Shown here piece after piece: positions 53,218 through 62,185 of a stretch of 64,000 bases of DNA. The notes under the pieces were generated by a model. That model saw only the letters and a program-made list of their open reading frames with translations. It was not told where the DNA came from and made no database searches. The translations under genes and the position numbers were made by a program. The DNA comes from Tropicimonas marinistellae (GTDB lineage: Bacteria; Pseudomonadota; Alphaproteobacteria; Rhodobacterales; Rhodobacteraceae): the NCBI RefSeq assembly GCF_001509585.1, contig NZ_LNCI01000003.1, forward strand, positions 496,001 through 560,000. The letters run 5' to 3'. Each line of letters begins with the position of its first letter. Position 1 is the first letter of the stretch.

Positions 53218-53697
53218 ATGAAACGCGCATTTTCGGCGGCTGTTGCCGCCTTCATTCTGGCTACGCCCGCCACGGCCGAACCTGTCGCACCCGGCGACGT
53301 GGTCTATGAGGATGGGGCGGTCGCCGCATCGTTGACCGGGGCGGCCGGCAATCCCGAGGAGGGGGCGAAGGTCATCTCCACGAAGTCGATCGGTAATTGC
53401 GTCTCGTGTCACGAGGTCAGCGCAATGCCCGACGTGCCGTTCCAGGGCAACGTTGGCCCGAGCCTCGATGGCGTCGCCGACCGCTGGAGCGAAGCCGAGA
53501 TCCGCGGCATCGTCGCCAACGCGAAGATGACCTACGACGGCACCATCATGCCTTCCTTCTATAAGATCGAAGGCTTCGTCCGGCCCGGTAACGGCTACAC
53601 CGGCAAGGGCATCGCGGCGGAGGAGATTGCGCCGCTTCTGACGCCCCAGCAGATCGAAGATGTCGTCGCGTATCTCGTGACGCTGAAAGAAGAATAA
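53218..53697 (+). CDS. soxX: SoxX, monohaem cytochrome c subunit of SoxXA
   Basis: The 159-residue product has a signal peptide (MKRAFSAAVAAFILATPATA) and one haem c motif CVSCH (Cys-61, Cys-64, His-65). The distal ligand is probably the Met in GTIMPSFYKIEGF, a conserved SoxX motif. SoxXA couples thiosulfate to the SoxY cysteine in the periplasm. GGAGG lies nine bases before the ATG; upstream in-frame starts lack a signal peptide. It begins the soxXYZA unit. Confidence 0.94.
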   Translation: MKRAFSAAVAAFILATPATAEPVAPGDVVYEDGAVAASLTGAAGNPEEGAKVISTKSIGNCVSCHEVSAMPDVPFQGNVGPSLDGVADRWSEAEIRGIVANAKMTYDGTIMPSFYKIEGFVRPGNGYTGKGIAAEEIAPLLTPQQIEDVVAYLVTLKEE

Positions 53698-53743
53698 CGC
53701 TTTCGGGCCGGCCACGGCCCGTTCTCAACCAAGGAGACGAGAA

Positions 53744-54160
53744 ATGAAATTCTCACGACGCGAGACGCTGGCCCTTGGCCTTGGCGCCGCCGCGATGGGT
53801 ATCATGCCCTTCCGTGTGAACGCCGCCACCGAGGATGCCATCGCCGCCTTTACCGGCGGTGCCGACATGGGCGAAGGCGGTCTGACCCTGACTGCGCCCG
53901 AGATTGCCGAAAACGGCAATACGGTGCCGATCTCGGTCGATGCGCCGGGGGCTGCGGCAATCCTGATACTGGCAGCAGGTAACCCCACGCCGGGCGTGGC
54001 CGAGTTCAAGTTCGGCGAACTGGCGGGTTCCCACGCCGCGTCCACGCGCATCCGCCTCGCCGGCACGCAGGACGTGGTCGCCGTGGCCAAGATGGCCGAC
54101 GGCAGCTTCGTCAAGACGTCCTCGACCGTGAAGGTCACCATCGGCGGCTGCGGCGGCTAA
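53744..54160 (+). CDS. soxY: SoxY, sulfur-carrier subunit
   Basis: The 138-residue product has a Tat signal (FSRRETLALGLGAAAMG) and ends with the SoxY swinging arm VTIGGCGG, where the cysteine carries the sulfur intermediates. The mature domain is a small beta-sandwich. It forms the SoxYZ heterodimer with the next gene product and is exported with it by the Tat system. AAGGAGA precedes the ATG. Confidence 0.95.
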   Translation: MKFSRRETLALGLGAAAMGIMPFRVNAATEDAIAAFTGGADMGEGGLTLTAPEIAENGNTVPISVDAPGAAAILILAAGNPTPGVAEFKFGELAGSHAASTRIRLAGTQDVVAVAKMADGSFVKTSSTVKVTIGGCGG

Positions 54161-54242
54161 CGGACCGAGGCAATTCCAGCGGCGGTTCCCTCAGGGTCCG
54201 CGCGTCGGGATTGCTCCAACCAGGCATTAGGAGACAAGAACA

Positions 54243-54572
54243 ATGGCAGATGGTGTCAAGCCCCGCGTCAAGGTCCCGAAGAAGGCGGCCGCTGGTGACG
54301 TGATCACGATCAAGACCCTGATTTCGCACAAGATGGAATCCGGGCAGCGCAAGGACGGCGACGGGAACCTCATTCCGCGCTCGATCATCAATCGCTTCAC
54401 CTGCGACTTCAACGGCACGAACGTGATCGACGTGACAATGGAGCCGGCGATCTCGACCAACCCCTACTTCGAATTCGAGGCCTCGGTCCCCGAAGCCGGT
54501 GATTTCAACTTCACCTGGTACGACGACGACGGCTCCGTCTACGAGGAGACAAAGCCGATCGCCATCGGCTGA
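54243..54572 (+). CDS. soxZ: SoxZ, SoxY partner
   Basis: The 109-residue product is SoxZ, an immunoglobulin-like protein with no signal of its own that travels with SoxY. Conserved stretches are KPRVKVPKKAAAGDVITIKTLISHKMESGQRKDGDGNLIPRSIINRFTCDFNG and FNFTWYDDDGSVYEETKPI. It lies 82 bp after soxY and before soxA. Confidence 0.95.
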   Translation: MADGVKPRVKVPKKAAAGDVITIKTLISHKMESGQRKDGDGNLIPRSIINRFTCDFNGTNVIDVTMEPAISTNPYFEFEASVPEAGDFNFTWYDDDGSVYEETKPIAIG

Positions 54573-54655
54573 TCCCGCCGCAAGGCGCGCTGCAGGAATG
54601 CCTGTCCCGGTGGCGAACGACCGGGGCGGGTTCACCCACAGGGAGGACACGAGAC

Positions 54656-55513
54656 ATGAATTTCAAGGCAATGACGGCGCTTGCCGGTGCCCTTGCTATC
54701 TCCGCCGTCGGAGCCGCGAATGCCGACCCGGACGACGACACGCTGGTGATCAACGAAGAAATCGAGATGGTCACAAAGACCGCGGCGCCCGAGCACATGG
54801 AATATATCGACGAGATCATGTCGGGCTGGCACTTCCGCTCTGACGAGACGCAGGCGCTGGAAATGGACGATTTCGACAATCCCGGCATGCTGGGCGTCGA
54901 ATCGGCGATCGAGGCGTGGGACACCGTCGAGGGGTCTGCCGGCAAGGCCTGTTCGGATTGTCACGGTGCGCTGGAAGACGAACAGATGGTTGGCGTGCGG
55001 GCGGTCTACCCGAAGTGGAACGAGAACGCCGGCGAGGTCTGGACGCTGGAGACCACGATCAATGCCTGCCGGACGGACCGCATGGGCGCCGAGGCCTGGA
55101 AATACGACGGCGCGGACATGACGAACATGAACGCGCTCCTGTCGTCGATTTCCCGCGGCATGCCGGTCAACGTGGCCATTGACGGCCCGGCGAGAGAAAC
55201 CTGGGAAAAGGGCAAGGAACTCTACTACACCCGCACCGGGCAGCTGGAGCTCTCCTGCGCGAATTGCCACGAAGACAATTACGGCAACATGATCCGCGCC
55301 GACCACTTGAGCCAGGGCCAGATCAACGGCTTCCCGGCCTACCGTCTGAAGAACGCCAAGCTGAACTCCGTCCATGCCCGCTTCAAGGGATGCGTGCGCG
55401 ACACCCGTGCCGAGACCTTTTCGCCGGGCAGCCCGGAATTCGTGGCGCTCGAACTCTACGTCGCCTCGCGCGGCAACGGTCTGTCGGTCGAAGGGCCGTC
55501 CGTCCGCAACTAA
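54656..55513 (+). CDS. soxA: SoxA, dihaem cytochrome c subunit
   Basis: The 285-residue product has a signal peptide and two haem c motifs: CSDCH (Cys-99, 102, His-103) and CANCH (Cys-201, 204, His-205). Cys-246 in FKGCVRDTRAE is the persulfide-forming haem ligand. Cys-138 (INACRTDRMG) belongs to the conserved Cys pair of the first domain. With SoxX it forms the SoxXA cytochrome that attaches thiosulfate to SoxY. The two-haem form is that of the Paracoccus/Rhodovulum type. Confidence 0.95.
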   Translation: MNFKAMTALAGALAISAVGAANADPDDDTLVINEEIEMVTKTAAPEHMEYIDEIMSGWHFRSDETQALEMDDFDNPGMLGVESAIEAWDTVEGSAGKACSDCHGALEDEQMVGVRAVYPKWNENAGEVWTLETTINACRTDRMGAEAWKYDGADMTNMNALLSSISRGMPVNVAIDGPARETWEKGKELYYTRTGQLELSCANCHEDNYGNMIRADHLSQGQINGFPAYRLKNAKLNSVHARFKGCVRDTRAETFSPGSPEFVALELYVASRGNGLSVEGPSVRN

Positions 55514-55522
55514 CCGGTCAGC

Positions 55523-55558
55523 CCCCGCATCGGTCTTTGCCGGTGCGGGGTCTTTTTT
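55523..55558 (+). terminator. Intrinsic terminator between soxA and soxB
   Basis: An 11-bp stem (CCCCGCATCGG with CCGGTGCGGGG, one G-T wobble), 6-nt loop and a TCTTTTTT tail. It starts 10 bp after the soxA stop and is about 80 bp before the soxB ATG. It is the only textbook rho-independent terminator I found in the sox region and should reduce read-through into soxB-F. Confidence 0.85.
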
Positions 55559-55634
55559 GACCAGAAACATTCAAGTTTGCGCATGTTTGCCGCATTGACA
55601 GGGCAGGCGGCGCCATCACGAGGAAAAGAATCGC

Positions 55635-57338
55635 ATGATCTCGCGCCGTGATTTTCTGCAGGTCTCGATGGCCGCCTCCGCCATCGTGGGCGGCTCGGGC
55701 TTCGGCAACTGGGCCCGGCTTGCCGCCCAGCAGAGCCTGACGCAGGACCAGCTGCTGGAATTCGACACCTTCGGCAACGTGACGCTGATCCACGTCACCG
55801 ACATTCACGCGCAGCTCAAGCCGATCTATTTCCGCGAGCCGGAGATCAACCTCGGCGTCGGCGAGGCGCGGGGCCGGGTGCCGCACGTGACCGGCGCCGA
55901 GTTCCGCAAGCTCTACGGCATCGAGGATGGCTCGCCCTCCGCCTACGCGCTCACCTATGACGATTTCGCGGCTCTGGGAAAGGAATACGGGCGCGTCGGC
56001 GGGCTCGACCGCGTGGCGACCGTGGTCAACGCCATTCGTGCCGCGCGGCCCGATGCGCTGCTGCTCGACGGCGGCGACACCTGGCACGGTTCCTACACCT
56101 GCTACCACACGCAGGGCCAGGACATGGTCAACGTGATGAACAAGCTCGCGCCCGACGCGATGACCTTCCACTGGGAGTTCACGCTGGGCTCCGAGCGCGT
56201 GCTGGAGCATCTGGAGAACCTGCCATTCGCGGCCCTCGGCCAGAACATCTTCGACAAGGAATGGGACGAGCCGTCGGAGTATTTCGAGAGCTACCGCATG
56301 TTCGAGCGCGGCGGCACAAAGGTTGCCGTCATCGGCCAGGCCTTCCCCTACATGCCCATCGCCAACCCCGGCTGGATGTTCCCGGAATTCTCCTTCGGCA
56401 TTCGCGATGAACGCATGCAGGAGATCGTCGACGAGGCCCGCGGCGAGGGGGCCGAAGTGGTGGTCGTGCTGTCTCACAACGGCTTCGACGTGGACCACAA
56501 GATGGCCGCCCGCGTCTCCGGCATCGACGTCATCCTGTCGGGTCATACCCACGATGCCCTGCCGGAACCGGTGCTGGTGGGGGAGACCATCGTTGTCGCC
56601 TCCGGCTCCAACGGCAAGTTCGTCTCCCGTGTCGATCTGGATGTGCGCGACGGCCGGATGATGGGCTTCAAGCACAAGCTGATCCCGATCTTCTCCGACG
56701 TGATCGAACCCGATCCGGAAATGACAGCGCTCATCGACGAACAGCGCGCGCCGTTTGCCGATGCGCTGTCGGAAGTCATCGGCCAGACGGCCGACGACCA
56801 GCTTCTCTACCGCCGGGGCAATTTCAACGGCACCTGGGACGACCTGATCTGCGACGCCCTCCTGGAAGAGCGCGAGGCCGACATCGCCATGTCGCCCGGC
56901 GTCCGCTGGGGCCCGTCGATCATGCCGGGGCAGGAGATCACGCGGGAAGACCTCTGGAACGTCACATCCATGAGCTATCCCAATGCCTACCGCACCGAGA
57001 TGACCGGCGAGTTCATCCATGTGATCCTGGAGGACGTGGCGGACAACCTGTTCAACACCGACCCGTATTACCAGCAGGGCGGCGACATGGTGCGCATTGG
57101 CGGCATGGGCTACGCCATCGACGTGACCAAGCCGCAGGGCAGCCGGATCTCCAACATGACGCTTCTCAAGTCCGGAGAAGCCATCGACCCGGCCAAGACC
57201 TACGTCGTTGCCGGCTGGGCGAGCGTCAACGAGGGCACCGAAGGTCCGCCGATCTGGGATGTGGTGGAAAGCTACATCAAGAGACAGGGCACGGTCAGCA
57301 CCGCGCCCAACACATCCGTCACCGTCACCGGCGTCTGA
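55635..57338 (+). CDS. soxB: SoxB, thiosulfohydrolase
   Basis: The 567-residue product begins with a Tat signal (ISRRDFLQVSMAASAIVGG) and belongs to the 5'-nucleotidase/metallophosphatase family. Metal-binding motifs are HVTDIHAQLKP, DGGDTWHGSYT, HWEFTLG, LSHNGFD and SGHTHDALPEP. The di-manganese enzyme removes the sulfone group as sulfate from SoxY-bound cysteine S-thiosulfonate. Length is close to the 560-570 residues of known SoxB. It is preceded by a terminator hairpin, so it may have a separate promoter. Confidence 0.95.
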   Translation: MISRRDFLQVSMAASAIVGGSGFGNWARLAAQQSLTQDQLLEFDTFGNVTLIHVTDIHAQLKPIYFREPEINLGVGEARGRVPHVTGAEFRKLYGIEDGSPSAYALTYDDFAALGKEYGRVGGLDRVATVVNAIRAARPDALLLDGGDTWHGSYTCYHTQGQDMVNVMNKLAPDAMTFHWEFTLGSERVLEHLENLPFAALGQNIFDKEWDEPSEYFESYRMFERGGTKVAVIGQAFPYMPIANPGWMFPEFSFGIRDERMQEIVDEARGEGAEVVVVLSHNGFDVDHKMAARVSGIDVILSGHTHDALPEPVLVGETIVVASGSNGKFVSRVDLDVRDGRMMGFKHKLIPIFSDVIEPDPEMTALIDEQRAPFADALSEVIGQTADDQLLYRRGNFNGTWDDLICDALLEEREADIAMSPGVRWGPSIMPGQEITREDLWNVTSMSYPNAYRTEMTGEFIHVILEDVADNLFNTDPYYQQGGDMVRIGGMGYAIDVTKPQGSRISNMTLLKSGEAIDPAKTYVVAGWASVNEGTEGPPIWDVVESYIKRQGTVSTAPNTSVTVTGV

Positions 57339-57373
57339 GCCGCGAAACCGAAACGCAAGGAGGGACATCCCCG

Positions 57374-58645
57374 ATGACCACCAAGACCAAAGGCATCGAG
57401 CCGTCGCGGCGTCAGTTCCTGACCGGCGCCGCCGCCGCCGGTGCCGGCGCCGTTGCGGCCTCCGCCGCCAAGGCGTCCGGCCCCGATCCGCTGATCACCG
57501 AAATGCAGGACTGGGCGTCCGGCACCGGCGCTGGCGTCGACGCCACGCCCTACGGCATGCCCATCGAGTTCGAGAGCGACGTGGTGCGCCGCAATGTCGA
57601 GTGGCTGACCGCCGACACGATCTCCTCGATCAACTTCACGCCGATCCACGCGCTCGACGGCACGATCACGCCGCAGGGCTGTGCCTTTGAGCGCCATCAT
57701 TCGGGTGCCATCGAACTGCGGAAGGAAGATTTCCGGCTGATGATCAACGGGCTGGTCGATACGCCGCTGGTCTTCTCCTACGCGGACCTGGAGCGCTTCC
57801 CGCGTGAAAACCGGGTCTACTTCTGCGAATGCGCCGCCAACAGCGGCATGGAATGGGCCGGTGCGCAGCTCAATGGCGCACAGTTCACGCACGGGATGAT
57901 CCACAACATGGAATATTCCGGCGTGCCGCTCCGGACGCTGCTGAACGAGGCCGGGGTGAAGCCCGAGGGCAAGTGGGTCTATGTCGAGGGGGCCGATGCC
58001 TCCTCCAACGGCCGCTCGATCCCGCTGGAGAAGGCGATGGACGATTGCCTCGTCGCGTTCAAGGCCAACGGCGAGGCGCTCCGCATGGAGCACGGCTATC
58101 CCGCCCGCCTCGTGGTGCCCGGTTGGGAAGGCAACATGTGGGTCAAGTGGCTCCGGCGTTTCGAGGTCACCGAGGTCGCCGTCGAAAGCCGCGAGGAGAC
58201 CTCGAAATACACCGACACGCTGGCCGATGGCGTCAGCCGCAAGTGGACATGGGAGATGGACGCAAAATCGGTCGTCACGTCGCCCAGCCCGCAGGCGCCG
58301 ATCACCCACGGCCACGGGCCGCTGGTGATCACCGGTCTGGCATGGTCCGGCCGCGGCGCGATCACCGGCGTCGATGTGACCACCGACGGCGGAAAGAACT
58401 GGCACAAGGCGCGGCTGGGCGCGCCGGGGCAGGACAAGGCGCTGACTCGGTTCTATTTCGACACCGTCTGGAACGGCGAGGAAATGTTCCTGCAAAGCCG
58501 GGCGCGGGACGAGACGGGCTATGTCCAGCCGACCAAGGACCAGCTCCGCGAGGTGCGCGGACTAAACTCGATCTATCACAACAACGGCATCCAGACCTGG
58601 TGGGTCAACGCCGACGGGGAGGCCGAAAATGTCGAAATTTCCTAA
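57374..58645 (+). CDS. soxC: SoxC, molybdoprotein of sulfane dehydrogenase
   Basis: The 423-residue product has a Tat signal (PSRRQFLTGAAAAGAGAVAASAA) and a sulfite-oxidase-type molybdopterin domain with Mo-ligand Cys in FCECAANSG (Cys-151 or Cys-153). The dimerisation domain is also present (VVTSPSPQAPITHGHGPLVITGLAWSGRGAITGVDV). With SoxD it takes six electrons from the SoxY-bound sulfane sulfur. It overlaps soxD by 17 bp. A GGAGGGAC site lies upstream of the ATG. Confidence 0.95.
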   Translation: MTTKTKGIEPSRRQFLTGAAAAGAGAVAASAAKASGPDPLITEMQDWASGTGAGVDATPYGMPIEFESDVVRRNVEWLTADTISSINFTPIHALDGTITPQGCAFERHHSGAIELRKEDFRLMINGLVDTPLVFSYADLERFPRENRVYFCECAANSGMEWAGAQLNGAQFTHGMIHNMEYSGVPLRTLLNEAGVKPEGKWVYVEGADASSNGRSIPLEKAMDDCLVAFKANGEALRMEHGYPARLVVPGWEGNMWVKWLRRFEVTEVAVESREETSKYTDTLADGVSRKWTWEMDAKSVVTSPSPQAPITHGHGPLVITGLAWSGRGAITGVDVTTDGGKNWHKARLGAPGQDKALTRFYFDTVWNGEEMFLQSRARDETGYVQPTKDQLREVRGLNSIYHNNGIQTWWVNADGEAENVEIS

Positions 58646-60077
58646 CCAGCTCGCCCTCGTGAGCGTGGTCGGCGTCTCGGCCATCGCGCTGTCGGTCGGG
58701 CTCTCGGAACGCGCGGCTCACAAGGCGGAAGAAGCCGCCCATGCCGCGGAAATGCACGCCGCCGCCTCCCACGAGGCCGCCGCGCCCGCTGAAGAGGCAC
58801 ATGCCGCCGAGGACGCGACCGCGCCTGTCGAGGAAGCCACCGAAACAGCCGTGGCAGAGACAGCGCCCACCGGGGAGGCGACGGAGGAGCTTGCCGAGGC
58901 CGAGGAGCCCGCATCCGAACCCGCGCCGGAAGCGGCAGCCGTTGCCACTGCCGCGGCCGTTGTCGACGGATCGACCGACAAGCTCGACGGCCAGGGCGAT
59001 ACCGACGCCATGACCGGCGAGGATACCGCCGCCGCACACGGCAAGTTCGGCCTTGGCCGCCCGGCGCTGCCCGAAGAGGTCGCGGCCTGGGACCTGGACA
59101 TACTGCCCGATGGCACCGGCCTCCCCGAGGGGGAGGGCGATGTCTGGACCGGCGAGGAGGTCTTCGCCGACAATTGCGCCGTCTGTCACGGCGATTTCGC
59201 CGAAGGTGTGGACAACTGGCCCAAGCTCGCCGGTGGCATGGACACGCTCGACCACGAGGACCCGCTGAAGACCGTGGGCTCCTACTGGCCCTACCTGTCG
59301 ACCGCCTTCGACTACGTGCGCCGCTCCATGCCTTTCGGGGCCGCGCAGACCCTGTCGGATGACGATGTCTATGCCATGGTCGCCTATATCCTCTATTCCA
59401 ACGATCTCGTGGACGACGACTTCGTGCTCTCGAAAGAGACCTTCCTCGACGTGGAGATGCCCAATGCCGACGGCTTCATCGTCGACGACCGGGCAGAGAC
59501 GGAACTTGGGATCTTCAGCGCAGAGCCGTGCATGGAGAATTGCAAGGACAGCGTCGAGATCACCATGCGCGCCGCGGTTCTGGACGTGACGCCGGAAGAG
59601 GAAGGCGCCGAAGAGGCCGCTGCCGCCGAACCGGCCCCGGAAGCCGCGGAGGACTCCACCGAAATGGCCGCCGCGACGACCGAAAGCGCGCCGGAGCCTG
59701 CCGCGGAAGCGGAATCGCCCGAGGAAGTGACCGAAGTGGCCGCGGCGGGCGCGCCGGACCCGGAACTGGTTGCCGCGGGCGAGAAGGTCTTCAAGAAGTG
59801 CAAGGCCTGCCATCAGGTCGGCGACGGTGCCAAGAACAAGGTCGGTCCGATCCTGAATGGCATCGTCGGGCGTTCGGTCGGCACCGGGGAGGGGTTCAAG
59901 TACTCCAAGGTGATGATCGAGGCCGGCGAGGGGGGCATGGTCTGGGATGCCGCCACGCTGAATGAATACCTCGCCAATCCCAAGTCCTTCCTGAAGGGGA
60001 ACAAGATGTCCTTCGCGGGGCTGAAGAAGGCGGAGGATCTCGACGCGGTGGTTGCCTATCTGCAGGCCCATCCATGA
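58629..60077 (+). CDS. soxD: SoxD, dihaem cytochrome c of sulfane dehydrogenase, with extended linkers
   Basis: The 482-residue product has an N-terminal hydrophobic segment (about 8-25) that is a signal or anchor, and two haem c motifs: CAVCH (183-187) and CKACH (391-395). Between the N terminus and haem 1 (35-110), and between the two domains (322-373), lie low-complexity Ala/Glu-rich stretches. The protein is longer than the roughly 385 residues of the Paracoccus protein, chiefly because of these linkers. It passes electrons from SoxC to the respiratory chain. It overlaps soxC by 17 bp and soxE by four bp. Confidence 0.93.
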   Translation: MSKFPNQLALVSVVGVSAIALSVGLSERAAHKAEEAAHAAEMHAAASHEAAAPAEEAHAAEDATAPVEEATETAVAETAPTGEATEELAEAEEPASEPAPEAAAVATAAAVVDGSTDKLDGQGDTDAMTGEDTAAAHGKFGLGRPALPEEVAAWDLDILPDGTGLPEGEGDVWTGEEVFADNCAVCHGDFAEGVDNWPKLAGGMDTLDHEDPLKTVGSYWPYLSTAFDYVRRSMPFGAAQTLSDDDVYAMVAYILYSNDLVDDDFVLSKETFLDVEMPNADGFIVDDRAETELGIFSAEPCMENCKDSVEITMRAAVLDVTPEEEGAEEAAAAEPAPEAAEDSTEMAAATTESAPEPAAEAESPEEVTEVAAAGAPDPELVAAGEKVFKKCKACHQVGDGAKNKVGPILNGIVGRSVGTGEGFKYSKVMIEAGEGGMVWDAATLNEYLANPKSFLKGNKMSFAGLKKAEDLDAVVAYLQAHP

Positions 60078-60799
60078 CACGCGCGCCGCGGCAGATCGTG
60101 GCACGCGGCGCGGTCCTTGCCGTGCTGTCCCTCGCGCCTGCCATCCCGGCGGGCGCGAGCGAGTTCGGCGATGTGGAGAAGGGGGCGGAGCTTTGGAAGA
60201 AGTGCCGCCCCTGTCACCAGATCGGCGAGGACGCCCGGAACCGGATCGGCCCGAACCTCAATTTCATCTTCGGTCGCAAGGCGGCGGAGGTGGAGGAGTT
60301 CAAGTATTCCAAGGCGATGGGGCAGGCCCGCGAAGAGGGGCTCGTCTGGACGCTGGAAACGCTGGACGCCTTCATCGAGGAGCCGAAATCGGTCGTGCCG
60401 GGCACCAAGATGCGCTTCCTCGGGCTGTCGGATGCCAATGAGCGCGCCGACGTTCTGGCCTGGCTGCGCGAGAATTCCGACAATCCGCGCGACATCCCGG
60501 AAGCCGCGCCAACTGCCGTCGGCACCGACCACAACGTCGCGCCCGAGATCCTCGCCATCGTGGGCGATCCGGAATACGGCGAATACCTCTCCAGCGAATG
60601 CCTGACCTGCCATCGCGCGGATGGAGAGATGGAGGGAATCCCCTCGGTCACCGGTTGGCCGGCGGAGGATTTCGTCATTGCGATGCACGCCTACAAGGAC
60701 AAGGCGCGGGACCACCCGGTCATGCAGATGATGGCAGGGCGCCTGAGCAACGAGGAGATCGCGGCAATCGCCGCCTATTTCGCCGAACTCGGCGGATAG
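60074..60799 (+). CDS. soxE: SoxE, dihaem cytochrome c
   Basis: The 241-residue product has a signal peptide and two haem c motifs: CRPCH (44-48) and CLTCH (176-180). The first domain resembles the C-terminal domain of SoxD (KCRPCHQIGEDARNRIGPNLNFIFGRK and KYSKAMGQAREEGLVW). The second resembles flavocytochrome c sulfide dehydrogenase cytochromes. SoxE partners with the flavoprotein SoxF. It overlaps soxD by four bp (ATGA). Confidence 0.9.
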   Translation: MTRAPRQIVARGAVLAVLSLAPAIPAGASEFGDVEKGAELWKKCRPCHQIGEDARNRIGPNLNFIFGRKAAEVEEFKYSKAMGQAREEGLVWTLETLDAFIEEPKSVVPGTKMRFLGLSDANERADVLAWLRENSDNPRDIPEAAPTAVGTDHNVAPEILAIVGDPEYGEYLSSECLTCHRADGEMEGIPSVTGWPAEDFVIAMHAYKDKARDHPVMQMMAGRLSNEEIAAIAAYFAELGG

Positions 60800-60822
60800 A
60801 ACCCGAAAAACGGGGCACCACC

Positions 60823-60843
60823 GGCCGGAAGGAGGATCCGGCC
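60823..60843 (+). other. Hairpin with AGGAGG loop between soxE and soxF
   Basis: GGCCGGA and TCCGGCC form a 7-bp stem with the loop AGGAGGA, 21 bp before the soxF ATG. The soxF gene has its own GGGAGG site after the hairpin. It might mark an mRNA-processing point or be chance in GC-rich DNA. Confidence 0.3.
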
Positions 60844-60864
60844 ATTCTATTGGGAGGACACCAC

Positions 60865-62136
60865 ATGAAACGCGACAGACGCCATTTCCTTGGCGCGACG
60901 GCGGCGCTGACGGCAACGCTGGCTGCGCCGACGGTCTGGGGCCAGGGGAGCGGCAGGCCGAAGGTCGTCGTGATCGGCGGCGGGGCCGGGGGTGCGACCG
61001 CGGCACGCTATATCGCCAAGGACAGCGACGGCGGCATCGACGTGACCCTGGTTGAGCCGAGCCGGGATTTCTACACCTGCTTCTTCTCAAACCTGGTGAT
61101 CGGCGGCTTCCGCGAAATGGCCTCCATCCGGCATTCCTACGGCAAGCTCGCCTCCGAATTCGGCGTCAACGTCGTCCACGACTGGGCAATAGGGATCGAC
61201 CGCGACGCCAAGACCGTGACGCTCGCCGGTGGTGCCGTGCTTCCCTATGACCGGCTGGTCGTGTCGCCCGGTATCGACTTCGTGCAGGGGTCTGTGCCCG
61301 GGTGGGACGTCTCCGCACAGCACGCGATGCCCCACGCCTACAAGGCCGGGTCCCAGACCGAGTTGCTCAAGCACCAGATCGAGGCGATGCCCGAGGGCGG
61401 GCTGTTCTGCATGATCGCTCCGCCCAACCCGTTCCGCTGCCCGCCCGGGCCGTACGAGCGGATCTCGATGGTTGCGCACGTGTTGAAGGAGCGGAACCCG
61501 ACCGCGAAGATCCTTGTCGCCGATCCCAAGGAGAAGTTCTCCAAGCAGGCGCTCTTCGAAGATGGCTGGGAAACCCACTACGGCGGGATGATCGAGCGGC
61601 TGGGGCCGGATTTCGGCGGCGGCAACGTCTCCGTCGACCCGGCGGCGATGACGGTGGATATCGACGGCGAGGTCAACGAGGTTGCCGTCTGCAACGTGAT
61701 CCCGAAGCAGAAGGCCGGGCGGATCGCCGAACTTGCCGGGCTCGCCGACGAAACCGGGTTCTGCCCGGTGGTGCCGGCGACGATGCAAAGCCGGATGGAC
61801 GAGAATATCCACGTCCTGGGCGATGCGACGAACCAGGGGGATATGCCGAAATCCGGCTTCGCCGCCAACAGCCAGGCAAAGGTCGCGGCAATGGCGATCC
61901 GCGGTGCGCTGACCGGATCAAAGGTCTTCCCGGCGAAATTCACCAACACCTGCTGGTCGCTGATTTCTCCCGAGAACGGGATCAAGGTGGGCGCGACCTA
62001 CGAGGCCACGGAAGACAAGATCGCCAAGGTGGACGGCTTCATCAGCCAGCTGGGCGAGGATGCCGACCAGCGCATGGAAACCTTCGTGGAATCCGTCGGA
62101 TGGTACTCCGGCATCACGACCGACATGTTCGGCTGA
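60865..62136 (+). CDS. soxF: SoxF, FAD protein (flavocytochrome c sulfide dehydrogenase type)
   Basis: The 423-residue product has a Tat-like N terminus (RDRRHFLGATAALTATLAAPTVWG) and the FAD dinucleotide motif VVVIGGGAGGATAARYI. The flavin-site and disulfide cysteines are visible: FYTCFFSNLVIGG, FRCPPGPYERISM and TNTCWSLISPENGIKVG. It oxidises sulfide and passes electrons to SoxE. GGGAGG precedes the ATG; the frame stays open upstream into soxE. Confidence 0.93.
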   Translation: MKRDRRHFLGATAALTATLAAPTVWGQGSGRPKVVVIGGGAGGATAARYIAKDSDGGIDVTLVEPSRDFYTCFFSNLVIGGFREMASIRHSYGKLASEFGVNVVHDWAIGIDRDAKTVTLAGGAVLPYDRLVVSPGIDFVQGSVPGWDVSAQHAMPHAYKAGSQTELLKHQIEAMPEGGLFCMIAPPNPFRCPPGPYERISMVAHVLKERNPTAKILVADPKEKFSKQALFEDGWETHYGGMIERLGPDFGGGNVSVDPAAMTVDIDGEVNEVAVCNVIPKQKAGRIAELAGLADETGFCPVVPATMQSRMDENIHVLGDATNQGDMPKSGFAANSQAKVAAMAIRGALTGSKVFPAKFTNTCWSLISPENGIKVGATYEATEDKIAKVDGFISQLGEDADQRMETFVESVGWYSGITTDMFG

Positions 62137-62185
62137 CCGGTGACGACCCGCGCATGATGATGACAATGATCAAGGGGAGGAAGAC

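Noticed and set aside
55518-57368. Minus-strand open frame of about 616 codons opposite soxB
   Set aside because: Lies exactly antisense to soxB and has no recognisable domain; GC-rich codon bias keeps the antisense frame open.
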